DNA of 64,000 nucleotides, from NCBI RefSeq assembly GCF_000375425.1, contig NZ_AQXG01000003.1, forward strand, positions 310,001 to 374,000. Direction: 5' to 3'. How positions within the stretch are numbered: position 1 is the first letter of the stretch; every line of letters begins with the position of its first letter. Source of the DNA: Gracilimonas tropica DSM 19535. GTDB lineage: Bacteria > Bacteroidota > Rhodothermia > Balneolales > Balneolaceae. The translations under genes and the position numbers were made by a program. The notes beneath the pieces were generated by a model that saw only the letters and a list, made by a program, of their open reading frames with translations, was not told where the DNA came from and did not search any database. Of this stretch, positions 48,755 through 58,397 are shown one piece after another.

Positions 48755-48780
48755 CGCTCCGACGCAAAGCGTTCGGAGCG
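48755..48780. repeat. Palindromic repeat CGCTCCGACGC...GCGTTCGGAGCG
   Basis: An 8-bp CGCTCCGA/TCGGAGCG stem extended by CGC/GCG around one bulged base, with AAA loop. It directly follows rsmB and resembles the repeats at 48813-48840 and 63961-63986. Confidence 0.7.
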
Positions 48781-48812
48781 AGTCTTTATTGTAAAATTAA
48801 ATCCTAATAATC

Positions 48813-48840
48813 TGGTTCCGTACGCTCTGCGTCGGAACCA
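48813..48840. repeat. Palindromic repeat TGGTTCCG...CGGAACCA
   Basis: 8-bp outer stem TGGTTCCG/CGGAACCA enclosing ACGC-TCT-GCGT, a second stem with a 3-base loop and one unpaired T. It lies 24 bases before the valS start. Its ACGCTC[TC]GCGT core recurs at 63968-63979. Confidence 0.75.
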
Positions 48841-48864
48841 AATTGTTTAAACAAGTCTGAAGTT

Positions 48865-51543
48865 TTGAGTAAAGAAATTCCCGCACAATACGACGCCTCC
48901 CAAGTTGAGGATAAATGGTATGAATACTGGATGGAAAACAATTATTTCCATTCCGAACCGGACGATCGAGAATCTTTCACCGTGGTCATCCCTCCTCCGA
49001 ACGTGACGGGCGTGCTCCACATGGGGCACATGCTCAACAACACCATTCAGGATGTTTTGGTCCGCCGAGCTCGGATGCAAGGCTATAACGCCTGTTGGGT
49101 TCCGGGAACAGATCACGCTTCCATTGCCACGGAAGCGAAAGTGGTGAAACGTCTGCGCGAAAAAGGCATTAAGAAAGGAGACCTTGAACGGGATGAGTTT
49201 TTGGAACATGCCTGGGAATGGACACACGAACATGGTGGCATCATCCTGGAACAGCTCAAAAAGTTAGGAGCGAGCTGTGACTGGGATCGCACCAACTTCA
49301 CGATGAATCCTGAGTATTCGGAAAGTGTGATCGATGTGTTTATTGATCTGTATGAAAAAGGAAAGATCTACCGCGGTGCGCGGATGATCAACTGGGATCC
49401 CGAAGCCAAAACGGCCTTGAGTGATGAAGAAGTGATTCACAAGGAAGTGAATTCCAAACTCTATCATATCAAGTATAAGATCGTGGGGGAAGATGATTTT
49501 GTGACCATCGCCACGACCCGACCCGAAACGCTGCTCGGTGATACCGCCGTTTGTATCAACCCGGATGATGAACGATACAAGCATCTGCATGGCAAAAAAG
49601 TGATTGTACCTTTGGTTGATCGCGAAGTACCGATCATCCTGGATGATTACGTGGATATGGAATTTGGAACCGGTTGCCTGAAAGTGACACCGGCTCACGA
49701 TGAGAACGATTACAACCTCGGCCAAAAGCACAACCTGGAAACCATCAACATGCTGAATGAAGATGGTACGGTTAGCGAGGAAGGCGAACTGTATATCGGC
49801 ATGGATCGCTTTGCCGTTCGCAAGCAAATTGAGAAGGATTTGGATGAAGCAGGATTACTGTACAAAGTAGAAGACTATCAAAATAAGGTAGGATATTCGG
49901 AACGAACCGATGCGGTAATTGAGCCGAGATTATCCCTGCAATGGTGGGTTTCTATGAAAGAGTTATCCCAACCTGCTCTTGAAAATGTAATGAATGACAC
50001 GGTCGAATTTCATCCCGCAAAATTCAAGAACACCTACCGCCACTGGATGGAAAACGTGCGCGACTGGTGTATCTCTCGCCAACTTTGGTGGGGACACCGA
50101 ATTCCGGCCTGGTATAATGAAGACGGTGACTTTGTAGTAGCCAAAACCAAAGCCGAAGCCGAGGAAAAACTCAAAATTAAAGGTTTAAAATTTAAGAATT
50201 TAAAACAGGATGAAGACGTATTAGATACGTGGTTCTCTTCCTGGTTATGGCCAATTTCCGTTTTCGATCCAAAATATATTGGAGAATACCAGGAGCGCGA
50301 ACCTAATTCCGAATTGGATTACTACTACCCTACCAAAGATCTGGTCACCGCACCGGAGATCATGTTTTTCTGGGTGGCACGGATGATCATCGCCGGTTAT
50401 GAATACATGGACAACAAACCGTTCGATAATGTGTATTACACCGGAATTGTGCGCGACAAGAAAGGCCGCAAGATGAGCAAGAGTCTGGGGAATTCCCCGG
50501 ATCCTATTGAGCTGATCGGTAAATATGGTGCCGATGGAATTCGCATGGGAATGCTGTTTGCCACTCCTGCCGGAAACGACCTCCCCTTTGATGAAAAGCT
50601 ATGTGAGCAAGGCCGGAATTTCTGTAACAAGATATGGAACGCCTTCCGCTTCCTCACGATGAATATGGAAGACGGCGTGGATTATGAGCCTACAACTGCC
50701 ATCAATAAAGACGACATTTCCGACCGATGGATGGCTGCCCGCATTCAGGAAACCATTGCCGGAGTGAACGAGGACTTCGACAATTACAAGCTGAACGATG
50801 CCCTCAAAAAAGTGTACTCGCTGATCTGGGATGATTTCTGTGATTGGTATATCGAATTGGCCAAACCGATGGAATACGGGCAAAACATCCCAAAAGAAAA
50901 ATTGAACACGGCTCTCGGATTCTTCGAGCAATTGATGAAGCTGCTGCATCCTTTCATGCCGTTTATCAGCGAAGAGATCTGGCAGCATATTCAAGAGCGT
51001 ACTGAAGAAGAAGCCTTGCTGGTTTCAGAATGGCCGGAAATGGATGGTTCGAAAATGGATGAAGCCGATTTAAAACTGTTTGATACACTCCAACAAATGG
51101 TTTCTTCCCTTCGAAATATTCGGGCTGAAGTACAGGTTTCTCCGAAAGAAGAGCTTGATGTGCTCATTCAAACCAAAGATCAAAAAACAGCAGATGCTAT
51201 TTTGTCTAACCGCATCGTTTTGGAGAAACTGGAAAGCATTAAATCGCTTGAAGTCGGTCCGGATGTCGAAAAACCCAGTGTTTACTCCTCCTCTATTGTA
51301 GATGGAAACGAGATATATGTACCACTGGAAGGATTGGTAGATTTCGAAAAAGAACGCGAGCGAATCCAAAAAGAGATCGATCGTTTGGAAGGGTTTCTGA
51401 AAGGCATCAACGGCAAGCTTTCAAATGAGGGTTTTGTGAATAATGCTCCCGAGACCGTCGTTGAAAAGGAAAAGAAAAAGAAAGCGGACACCGAAGAAAG
51501 CCTGGCGAAACTCCGCGAGCAACTCAAAGATTTTGAAGATTAA
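48865..51543 (+). CDS. valS: Valyl-tRNA synthetase
   Basis: 892-residue class Ia synthetase. The HIGH motif is HMGHML in PPPNVTGVLHMGHML (about residues 42-56) and the KMSKS motif is KMSKSLGN (about 535-542). The editing domain is present (ATTRPETLLGDTAVCIN near 207-225), as are the anticodon helical bundle and a C-terminal coiled-coil arm (about 825-890, rich in K and E). It starts with TTG at 48865; there is no better upstream ATG. A palindromic repeat lies before it and another covers its stop codon. A tRNA-Val gene lies 7 kb downstream. Confidence 0.97.
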   Translation: MSKEIPAQYDASQVEDKWYEYWMENNYFHSEPDDRESFTVVIPPPNVTGVLHMGHMLNNTIQDVLVRRARMQGYNACWVPGTDHASIATEAKVVKRLREKGIKKGDLERDEFLEHAWEWTHEHGGIILEQLKKLGASCDWDRTNFTMNPEYSESVIDVFIDLYEKGKIYRGARMINWDPEAKTALSDEEVIHKEVNSKLYHIKYKIVGEDDFVTIATTRPETLLGDTAVCINPDDERYKHLHGKKVIVPLVDREVPIILDDYVDMEFGTGCLKVTPAHDENDYNLGQKHNLETINMLNEDGTVSEEGELYIGMDRFAVRKQIEKDLDEAGLLYKVEDYQNKVGYSERTDAVIEPRLSLQWWVSMKELSQPALENVMNDTVEFHPAKFKNTYRHWMENVRDWCISRQLWWGHRIPAWYNEDGDFVVAKTKAEAEEKLKIKGLKFKNLKQDEDVLDTWFSSWLWPISVFDPKYIGEYQEREPNSELDYYYPTKDLVTAPEIMFFWVARMIIAGYEYMDNKPFDNVYYTGIVRDKKGRKMSKSLGNSPDPIELIGKYGADGIRMGMLFATPAGNDLPFDEKLCEQGRNFCNKIWNAFRFLTMNMEDGVDYEPTTAINKDDISDRWMAARIQETIAGVNEDFDNYKLNDALKKVYSLIWDDFCDWYIELAKPMEYGQNIPKEKLNTALGFFEQLMKLLHPFMPFISEEIWQHIQERTEEEALLVSEWPEMDGSKMDEADLKLFDTLQQMVSSLRNIRAEVQVSPKEELDVLIQTKDQKTADAILSNRIVLEKLESIKSLEVGPDVEKPSVYSSSIVDGNEIYVPLEGLVDFEKERERIQKEIDRLEGFLKGINGKLSNEGFVNNAPETVVEKEKKKKADTEESLAKLREQLKDFED

Positions 51544-51620
51544 CCACCGAGTTCACTGAGGAACACAGAGAAAAGATTATCATACGAAACTCTCCAAATC
51601 TCTGTGCCCTTCGTGGTTAA
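51540..51620. repeat. 81-base palindrome between valS and the helicase gene
   Basis: Outer arms TTAACCAC (51540-51547) and GTGGTTAA (51613-51620) and inner arms CACAGAGA (51564-51571) and TCTCTGTG (51599-51606) form a two-part hairpin with a loop of 27 bases; the segments between the arms (CGAGTTCACTGAGGAA and CCCTTC) pair imperfectly. It overlaps the valS stop codon and ends 9 bases before the next start. No U-run. It resembles widely scattered CACAGAG/CTCTGTG palindromes of many genomes. Confidence 0.65.
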
Positions 51621-51629
51621 AAAGTATTT

Positions 51630-53915
51630 ATGAAAACATTTTCACTTCCATCTGAAGAACCCAAAGGCCGGCCGGACTTTCTGTCGGGATTGAACAAACA
51701 GCAGAAACAAGCTGTCACGCATACCGATGGTCCCCTACTGATTGTAGCCGGTGCCGGTTCGGGAAAAACACGCGTACTCACGTACCGAATCGCTTACTTA
51801 CTGCAACAATACAAAGCGGCACCTGAACAAATTCTTGCTCTTACGTTTACCAATAAGGCCGCACGTGAAATGAAAGAGCGAATCCGCAATCTCATTGGTG
51901 ATAAAGCCGGCAAACTCTGGATGGGAACCTTCCACTCTATTTTTTCGAAGATCTTGCGGTTTGAGGCGGAAAAGATCGGCTTTGGATCCGACTTTACCAT
52001 TTATGATACCAACGATTCCCAAACCGTGGTGAAGCAGATTCTGCAGGAATTGAATTTTGATCCTAAAGAGATCAAACCAAAGACTATCCATAATAAAATC
52101 AGCGATTCCAAGAATCAGTTGATCACGGCGGATACCTTCCAGGAGAAATTCATCAGCAGCACGCTGGACGATATTACAGCAAGAGTGTATTCAATCTATA
52201 ACAAGCGGCTTAAGCAAAGTAATGCCATGGATTTTGACGATCTGTTGGTAAAGCCGATCGAATTGTTTCAGAAGCACCCTGAAATTCTGGAAAAGTACCA
52301 GGACCGGTTCAAATATATCCTCATTGACGAGTATCAGGATACCAACCATGCCCAATACAAAGTAACCAAAATGTTGGCCGACAAATATGAGAATATCTGT
52401 GTGGTGGGCGATGATGCCCAAAGTATATATTCTTTCCGCGGAGCCGATATTTCCAACATCCTGAACTTTAAGGAAGATTACGAAAATGCCACGCAGGTGC
52501 CATTGGAACAGAATTATCGCTCAACCAAAGCCATTTTGCAGTGCGCCGATTCCATCATCAAACAAAATACCAAGCAGCTTGACAAAACACTTTGGACCGA
52601 GCAGGACTATGGTGAACGCATCACCTTGCTGGAGAATTTTGACGAGCGGGATGAAGCCAATCGCGTAGCCAGTCATATTCAGAACCTGAAAATGAAGCAC
52701 GGTTACAAGAATAATAATTTTGCCATTTTATACCGCACAAACTACCAGTCGCGGGTGTTTGAAGAGGCTCTTCGCCGCAAAGACCTCACCTACCAGTTGG
52801 TTGGAGGGCTTTCCTTCTATCAGAGAAAAGAGATCAAGGATGTGTTGGCGTATTTGACGCTGTTGGTAAACCCGCATGATGAGACCAATTTACTCCGCAT
52901 CATCAACGAGCCAAGCCGTGGAATCGGAAATAAATCCATCCAGGATATCTTGAAGAAAGCCCGTGAAGAAGGTCGTTCAGTGTGGAGCATCATTCAGCAT
53001 GTGGAAAGTCTGGATGTGTACAAACCTGCGAAAGCCCGTGTTCGGGAATTTGTGGATATGATCGACCGGCTCCATAACAACCTGGAAAATGGAGAAAGTT
53101 TGACCGATACCGTGAAAGCAGTATTGGAACAATCCGGTTATATGCGGGCACTGGTTGAGGAAAATTCTCACGAGTCTATGATGCGCCGCGATAACATCAT
53201 CGAGCTTCAAAATGCGATCTCCTATTTTGAAAAAGGGAAATCGAATGCTTCGCTGAGTGCCTTTTTACAGGAAATTAGCCTGATCACCGATCAGGATAAG
53301 TTTGATGAAGATAAGCCGGCCATCACGTTAATGACGGTTCACGCCTCTAAAGGATTGGAATTTCCTGTGGTGTTTATTGTAGGTCTGGAAGAAAACCTCT
53401 TCCCCATGGGTGCCCGTAATAATTTTGATGTGGATATTGAGGAAGAGCGAAGGTTATTCTACGTGGCCATTACCCGCGCTGAAGAACGGCTGTTCTTTAG
53501 TCATTGTCGCAGCCGATTTAAATTCGGCGAAGAAACTCGTCAGGCTCGATCCCGTTTTCTGGAAGAAGTAGATTCAGGCGTGGTTCAAACCGAAACCGGG
53601 GCAACTATCGCTCAGAAAAAAGATCGGTTCAGCAATAACGATTCCGGAAGTTCTAACCATGAAGTGGAATACGACTGGAAGCAAAATCCCACCAAGAAAA
53701 CCTACAAATCGCCTTCTGCTACCATTCATTACGACTATCAGGATGGCGAAGATCCCTTTCAGGTTGGGGTTAAAGTAATTCACAAAAAATTCGGCCCCGG
53801 CAAGATCATATCAAGAGATGGCTCGGGCTCGGACTCCAGGGTGGTGGTATTCTTCAAGAACCGTGGACAAAAAAAATTAATGTTGCGCGCAGCACCATTA
53901 CAAGTGATCGATTAA
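51630..53915 (+). CDS. uvrD: UvrD/PcrA-type DNA helicase
   Basis: 761-residue superfamily 1A helicase. Motif I is GAGSGKTRVL (about residues 41-50), motif Ia is ILALTFTNKAAREMKERI, motif II is LIDEYQDTN, motif III is VVGDDAQSIYSFRGAD, motif V is LMTVHASKGLEF and motif VI is LFYVAITRAEERLFF. A C-terminal tail carries a Tudor-like element (GVKVIHKKFGPGKIISRDG) typical of PcrA/UvrD. It likely works in mismatch or nucleotide-excision repair and clears protein obstacles. PcrA and UvrD cannot be separated by sequence alone. Confidence 0.92.
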   Translation: MKTFSLPSEEPKGRPDFLSGLNKQQKQAVTHTDGPLLIVAGAGSGKTRVLTYRIAYLLQQYKAAPEQILALTFTNKAAREMKERIRNLIGDKAGKLWMGTFHSIFSKILRFEAEKIGFGSDFTIYDTNDSQTVVKQILQELNFDPKEIKPKTIHNKISDSKNQLITADTFQEKFISSTLDDITARVYSIYNKRLKQSNAMDFDDLLVKPIELFQKHPEILEKYQDRFKYILIDEYQDTNHAQYKVTKMLADKYENICVVGDDAQSIYSFRGADISNILNFKEDYENATQVPLEQNYRSTKAILQCADSIIKQNTKQLDKTLWTEQDYGERITLLENFDERDEANRVASHIQNLKMKHGYKNNNFAILYRTNYQSRVFEEALRRKDLTYQLVGGLSFYQRKEIKDVLAYLTLLVNPHDETNLLRIINEPSRGIGNKSIQDILKKAREEGRSVWSIIQHVESLDVYKPAKARVREFVDMIDRLHNNLENGESLTDTVKAVLEQSGYMRALVEENSHESMMRRDNIIELQNAISYFEKGKSNASLSAFLQEISLITDQDKFDEDKPAITLMTVHASKGLEFPVVFIVGLEENLFPMGARNNFDVDIEEERRLFYVAITRAEERLFFSHCRSRFKFGEETRQARSRFLEEVDSGVVQTETGATIAQKKDRFSNNDSGSSNHEVEYDWKQNPTKKTYKSPSATIHYDYQDGEDPFQVGVKVIHKKFGPGKIISRDGSGSDSRVVVFFKNRGQKKLMLRAAPLQVID

Positions 53916-53956
53916 GGTCTTATATTGTTAGTTAGGCTAGTTTAGGAAGGAAGTAT

Positions 53957-55465
53957 ATGAGGCAGGCACTATTTACGCTGCTTTTTTTATGTGTCTCCGG
54001 AATTCATCTACAGGCACAACCGGTTTTTACTCCAAGAAATATGGCGCTTGGTGGTGGCGGAAGTACGTACCTGACGGATTACCACACTAATTTTTATAAT
54101 CCTGCCAACCTGATGATACAGGATCGGGAAGGTTCTTTTTCCTTTGGTATCGGTACCGGCAGTTTTCTTCTTGGGGGAATGCGTAACTACAGCAACTTAA
54201 ATGATCAGATTCAAAATGCACGGGACTATACAAGTACTTATAACCCCACCGCCGCAGCCATAGACAATGCTCAAAGGGAAGAATTCCTGGAGAAAAATTA
54301 TCCCGGAAATACCCTGATATCTGATAAGAGATCTCGTTATGAGGCCACAGTACTTGGTATGAAGTGGCAACGAAATGACAAGGCATTTTCGATCGCTGTA
54401 CGAACTAGAACAGCCTCCAATTACGGAGCCGGGAAGGGATGGTATGCAAACCAATTTGAAAATATTGAGGGCCGCCCCCCCACTTACGAGCGCTCCCTGG
54501 TTCACCGGTTCCAAAGATTGCATGAAATATCATTAGGTTATGCAGAATCGTTTCAGTTTTTAACCAACTTGACGCCACGACTTGATAACTTTGTGATCGG
54601 CATCGCTCCAAAATTCGTGATCGGAGGAAGCTACCTGAATGCTAATTGGACAAATTTCTATGAAAACAATAATGGAAACCTGGAATACATAGAGTCATTC
54701 TCTTACGATGCCAGTGGTGAGTTTGGAGCTTCTACAGCTGCATATTCTTTCGGTTCTACTGCCGATGCTGCCAATGCAGAGTTTACCTCAAACGACTATT
54801 TTGATGTAAATGGGTTTGGAGCAGGGCTTGATATCGGAATTACTTATTTATTGACCTTAGGAAACGACCTCTCAGCGGTTCGACCCAACCAGCAGCCCAC
54901 ACAAAAATCGCTTAGGCTTTCCTTCTCTATGACTGATATCGGTTTCGTCTCTTACAATACGGATGAGATCTCCTATTCCATTAAAAAAGATACTACTGTT
55001 GTTTCGTCAGTTCCCGGAAATCTTGCAGATGAATATTTTATTGGTTCTCAAGGTCAATACCTCCATTTTGTACAAGAATTTGCGAGTGTAAATCCCTTTT
55101 TGGGAACAACTCCGGAACGGGGAGGCTTCTCTACCCTGCTACCAATGGCCATTCACGGCGGGGCTTTACTGGAGATCAATCGTCTTAAGCTAATGGGTGA
55201 TCTAAGTATAGGCCTAACCAACAGTGCTTTCAATTCTCCTAAGGCCATCAGTTCGGCAGGTATTGAAATACGCCCATTTACTTTTCTTCCCTTAAGGGGA
55301 GGAATTCAATTCAAAGCTCAGCGCCCTGAATTCATTAGTCTGGGAATGGCCATTGAAACCCGATATTGGGATCTCTCGTTAGCGGCACAATTTACTCCAG
55401 ACTCCTTTTCATCGGCACCTGTAGTAACCGGAGTATCTGCCGCCACCCTTCAGTTTCATTTTTAA
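53957..55465 (+). CDS. Outer-membrane beta-barrel protein (DUF5723-like)
   Basis: 502-residue exported protein. A signal peptide (residues 1-20, cleavage after A-Q-A) precedes a region starting PVFTPRNMALGGGGSTYLTDYHTNFYNPANLMI, the F-Y-N-P-A-N turn of the PorV/FadL-like and DUF5723 families. Alternating strands with aromatic ends continue to a C-terminal ATLQFHF, ending in Phe as outer-membrane barrels do. No plug or catalytic domain can be assigned. It could help build or serve the outer membrane; the function is unknown. A short 41-base gap separates it from the helicase gene. Confidence 0.7.
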   Translation: MRQALFTLLFLCVSGIHLQAQPVFTPRNMALGGGGSTYLTDYHTNFYNPANLMIQDREGSFSFGIGTGSFLLGGMRNYSNLNDQIQNARDYTSTYNPTAAAIDNAQREEFLEKNYPGNTLISDKRSRYEATVLGMKWQRNDKAFSIAVRTRTASNYGAGKGWYANQFENIEGRPPTYERSLVHRFQRLHEISLGYAESFQFLTNLTPRLDNFVIGIAPKFVIGGSYLNANWTNFYENNNGNLEYIESFSYDASGEFGASTAAYSFGSTADAANAEFTSNDYFDVNGFGAGLDIGITYLLTLGNDLSAVRPNQQPTQKSLRLSFSMTDIGFVSYNTDEISYSIKKDTTVVSSVPGNLADEYFIGSQGQYLHFVQEFASVNPFLGTTPERGGFSTLLPMAIHGGALLEINRLKLMGDLSIGLTNSAFNSPKAISSAGIEIRPFTFLPLRGGIQFKAQRPEFISLGMAIETRYWDLSLAAQFTPDSFSSAPVVTGVSAATLQFHF

Positions 55466-55592
55466 ACCTGACACTTTGCCCTACTTTACTGACAGGCAGC
55501 GGGTGAAACTGACGGTTTGTTTACAGTGAATGTTATGGCTTCGTATTTGCCTTATAAAGAGAAAGTAAAAAATTTTTAGTTTATTAATCCCT

Positions 55593-58133
55593 ATGAAGAA
55601 TCATTTCGATCTATTTCAAAAGCTGGATGAGTCTGACGATAATTTTGAAGATTTTGAGCAGGCAATTCCTTTAATGTCTGAAGAGGAAGAGAAAGAACTT
55701 ACCGAGGCTGAGATCCCGGACTCGCTTCCAATTCTGCCTTTGAAGAATACCGTATTATTTCCGGGTGTGGTAGTTCCCATCACTGTTGGGCGAGATCGCT
55801 CACTAAAGTTAGTTAAGGAAGCTTATGAGGGTGACAAAATTATTGGTGTAGTCACCCAAAAGAATGAAGATATTGAAGAACCTGAGTATAAAGACCTGCA
55901 TACCATTGGTACAGTAGCTCAGATCCTGAAACTCATCAAGATGCCGGATGGCAGCAAAAGTATCGTGATTCAGGGTAAATCTAATTTCAAAGTTAAAAAA
56001 TTTACGCAAGATCAGCCCTACTTCAGAGCAGAAGTAGAGCCCTACCAAAAAGAGATGGATATTGAAGGCGTAGAACTGGATGCTTCGGTGCGAAACATCA
56101 AGGAAACAGCGACCAAGATTATCAATATGTCGCCAAATATACCTTCTGAGGCTTCCATTGCTGTTAATAATATCAACAGCCCTACTTTTTTGTTGAACTT
56201 CATCTCTTCGAATTTGAACGTTTCTGTATCAGATAAACAGGAATTGCTGGAAATCAGGAAATTCTCTGAAAATCTCGATAAAGTCATGGAGTTCCTGGAA
56301 AAAGAGATACAGGTGCTGGACATGAGCGAGAAGATCCGAACCAAAGTGAAATCGGATATTGACGACCAACAGCGCGAGTTTTATTTGCGCCAGCAAATGA
56401 AAGCCATTCAGGAAGAGTTGGGAGAAGATGCCGAACAGCAAGATATTGAAAAGCTTCGGGAACGACTGGCGAAGAAAAAGCTTCCAAAAGAAGTAAAGGA
56501 AACAGCAGAGAAGGAACTTCAGCGACTCGAAATGACGCCAAGTGCTTCCCCTAATTACGGCATCATCTACAGTTATGTAGAATGGATCCTGGATTTGCCA
56601 TGGAACGAATATTCGAAGGATAAGCTGGATCTTGAATTTGCTCAGAAAGTACTGGATGAAGATCACTACGGCCTCGAAAAAGTGAAAAAACGTATTATTG
56701 AGTACTTGGCTGTTCTTAAGCTGAAGAAAGATATGAAAGCGCCCATCCTTTGTTTTTACGGACCTCCGGGCGTGGGTAAAACTTCTCTCGGTAAATCCAT
56801 AGCACGAGCATTAAATCGTGAATTTGAACGATTTAGTTTGGGTGGCATCCGAGATGAAGCCGAAGTGCGCGGCCACCGAAGAACATATATTGGTGCGCTA
56901 CCGGGACGTATTATTCGTTCGATGAAAAAAGCCGGAAAAGGAAATCCAGTCATTATGCTGGATGAGATCGACAAAGTGGGTGCTGACTATCGAGGTGATC
57001 CCACCTCTGCCCTGCTTGAAGTACTTGATCCCGAGCAGAACGATACTTTCACCGATAATTACCTGGAATTGGAGTATGACCTTTCCAAGGTCATGTTTAT
57101 TGCTACGGCCAACTCTCTGGATACTATTCCTGCTCCGTTGAAAGACCGGATGGAGATCATCAACATCAGCGGATATACGCTGGAAGAGAAAACACAGATC
57201 GCCAAGAAATACCTCATTCCAAAACAAATTGAAGAAAATGGACTGAAGGAAGAACAGATCACTTTTACGGACGAAGCTATAGAACGGCTCATCGATCAAT
57301 ATACACGTGAGTCCGGCGTACGTAATCTTGAGCGTCAAATTGCCGGCTGTTGCCGTGGTGTAGCCGCCAAGATCGCTTCCAATAAGATCGAGAAATTTGA
57401 TGTGGAAGCCGATGATGTAGAAGAGTTTCTCGGTAAACGTAAGTTCTTCAGTGATGCTGCCGAACGAACCACCGTTCCCGGCGTTGCAACCGGAATGGCA
57501 TGGACCCCTTACGGTGGCGATATCCTCTTTATTGAAGCAAGTGTTTCTAAAGGTTCCGGCAAACTAAATATAACCGGTCAGCTTGGCGATGTGATGAAAG
57601 AATCGGCAATGTTGGCGGTTTCCTACCTGAAAGCACATTCTGATGCTATTGGAATCCCCGAGGAAGCTTTCAAATACTGGGATCTGCATGTGCACGTTCC
57701 GGCTGGAGCGGTTCCCAAAGACGGTCCTTCTGCTGGGGTTTCGCTGATGTCAGCCATTGCCTCCATCTTCACTCAGCGTAAAGTGAAAGGCACCATCGCT
57801 ATGACAGGTGAAATTACCCTTCGCGGATTGGTACTTCCTGTTGGCGGGATCAAGGAAAAAGTATTGGCAGCCAAACGAGCCGGTATCAAGAAAGTACTAC
57901 TTCCGAAGAAAAATGAGAAAGATGTAGCCGAGATCGAGGAGGATGTACTTGGTGATCTTGAGGTTGAATACCTGGAGCGTATGGATCCATTGTTGGATCT
58001 TGTTCTGGACGAAGAACCTGAAATAGATCCCAAAAAATTCTTCAAGGTCAGTGATGCACATAAAGCAGCGGTTTCCGGCAACAATGGTAAACTTCCTGAT
58101 GATGTGGAAGTGGCCACGCGAGACGACGACTAA
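55593..58133 (+). CDS. lon: ATP-dependent Lon protease
   Basis: 846-residue Lon, degrading damaged and regulatory proteins. The N-terminal substrate-recognition domain covers about 40-240 ([19 protein letters not shown]), followed by a coiled-coil link (about 245-340). The AAA+ domain has Walker [15 protein letters not shown] (near 390), Walker [12 protein letters not shown] and the sensor Arg region. The protease domain has catalytic Ser713 (DGPSAGV) and Lys756 (GGIKEKV). An acidic tail ends the chain. A T-run terminator closes the gene. The 127-base gap before it shows no clear heat-shock promoter. Confidence 0.96.
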   Translation: MKNHFDLFQKLDESDDNFEDFEQAIPLMSEEEEKELTEAEIPDSLPILPLKNTVLFPGVVVPITVGRDRSLKLVKEAYEGDKIIGVVTQKNEDIEEPEYKDLHTIGTVAQILKLIKMPDGSKSIVIQGKSNFKVKKFTQDQPYFRAEVEPYQKEMDIEGVELDASVRNIKETATKIINMSPNIPSEASIAVNNINSPTFLLNFISSNLNVSVSDKQELLEIRKFSENLDKVMEFLEKEIQVLDMSEKIRTKVKSDIDDQQREFYLRQQMKAIQEELGEDAEQQDIEKLRERLAKKKLPKEVKETAEKELQRLEMTPSASPNYGIIYSYVEWILDLPWNEYSKDKLDLEFAQKVLDEDHYGLEKVKKRIIEYLAVLKLKKDMKAPILCFYGPPGVGKTSLGKSIARALNREFERFSLGGIRDEAEVRGHRRTYIGALPGRIIRSMKKAGKGNPVIMLDEIDKVGADYRGDPTSALLEVLDPEQNDTFTDNYLELEYDLSKVMFIATANSLDTIPAPLKDRMEIINISGYTLEEKTQIAKKYLIPKQIEENGLKEEQITFTDEAIERLIDQYTRESGVRNLERQIAGCCRGVAAKIASNKIEKFDVEADDVEEFLGKRKFFSDAAERTTVPGVATGMAWTPYGGDILFIEASVSKGSGKLNITGQLGDVMKESAMLAVSYLKAHSDAIGIPEEAFKYWDLHVHVPAGAVPKDGPSAGVSLMSAIASIFTQRKVKGTIAMTGEITLRGLVLPVGGIKEKVLAAKRAGIKKVLLPKKNEKDVAEIEEDVLGDLEVEYLERMDPLLDLVLDEEPEIDPKKFFKVSDAHKAAVSGNNGKLPDDVEVATRDDD

Positions 58134-58153
58134 TCTTGAAATCCAAAATAATG

Positions 58154-58182
58154 AAAGGCGGGCATCAAGCTCGCCTTTTTTT
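58154..58182 (+). terminator. Terminator of lon
   Basis: Stem AAAGGCGGGC (58154-58163) and GCTCGCCTTT (58169-58178), one G-T pair, 5-base loop, with seven T (58176-58182). Confidence 0.88.
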
Positions 58183-58220
58183 GTGTTATCAATTTAGTCC
58201 AAAATAATTCTGAGATTAAA

Positions 58221-58252
58221 TTGAATTGAACCTGAAAAGGTGCCTATATTTG
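58221..58252 (+). promoter_or_regulatory. Bacteroidota-type promoter of tRNA-Val
   Basis: TTG (58221-58223), 21-base spacer, TATATTTG (58245-58252), an exact TAnnTTTG element. A second TTG at 58226-58228 would give a 16-base spacer. Start of transcription is expected near 58259, about 16 bases before the tRNA. Confidence 0.7.
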
Positions 58253-58274
58253 GAATCTTCAAATACCTGGATGC

Positions 58275-58348
58275 GCGTTCTTAGCTCAGTTGGTTAGAGC
58301 GCTACGTTGACATCGTAGAGGTCGGCAGTTCGAATCTGCCAGAACGCA
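58275..58348 (+). tRNA. tRNA-Val (anticodon GAC)
   Basis: A complete cloverleaf: acceptor stem GCGTTCT/AGAACGC (58275-58281, 58341-58347), D arm GCTC/GAGC, anticodon stem CTACG/CGTAG with loop TTGACAT (anticodon GAC, reads GUC codons and GUU by wobble), T arm GGCAG/CTGCC with TTCGAAT, and discriminator A at 58348. The CCA end is not encoded. A separate promoter precedes it and a strong hairpin terminator follows. Confidence 0.95.
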
Positions 58349-58353
58349 CTTTT

Positions 58354-58397
58354 AAGCCTGTGTAAGTAATATATTTACACAGGCTTTTTTATTTTTT
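58354..58397 (+). terminator. Terminator of tRNA-Val
   Basis: 12-bp stem AAGCCTGTGTAA/TTACACAGGCTT (58354-58365 and 58375-58386) followed by T-rich sequence. The 3' T tract overlaps the stop end of the convergent histidine kinase. Confidence 0.9.

Noticed and set aside
55466..55592. Heat-shock operator or sigma-32-like promoter before lon
   Set aside because: Only degenerate ACTGAC repeats and a single TATTTG were found, not enough for a call.
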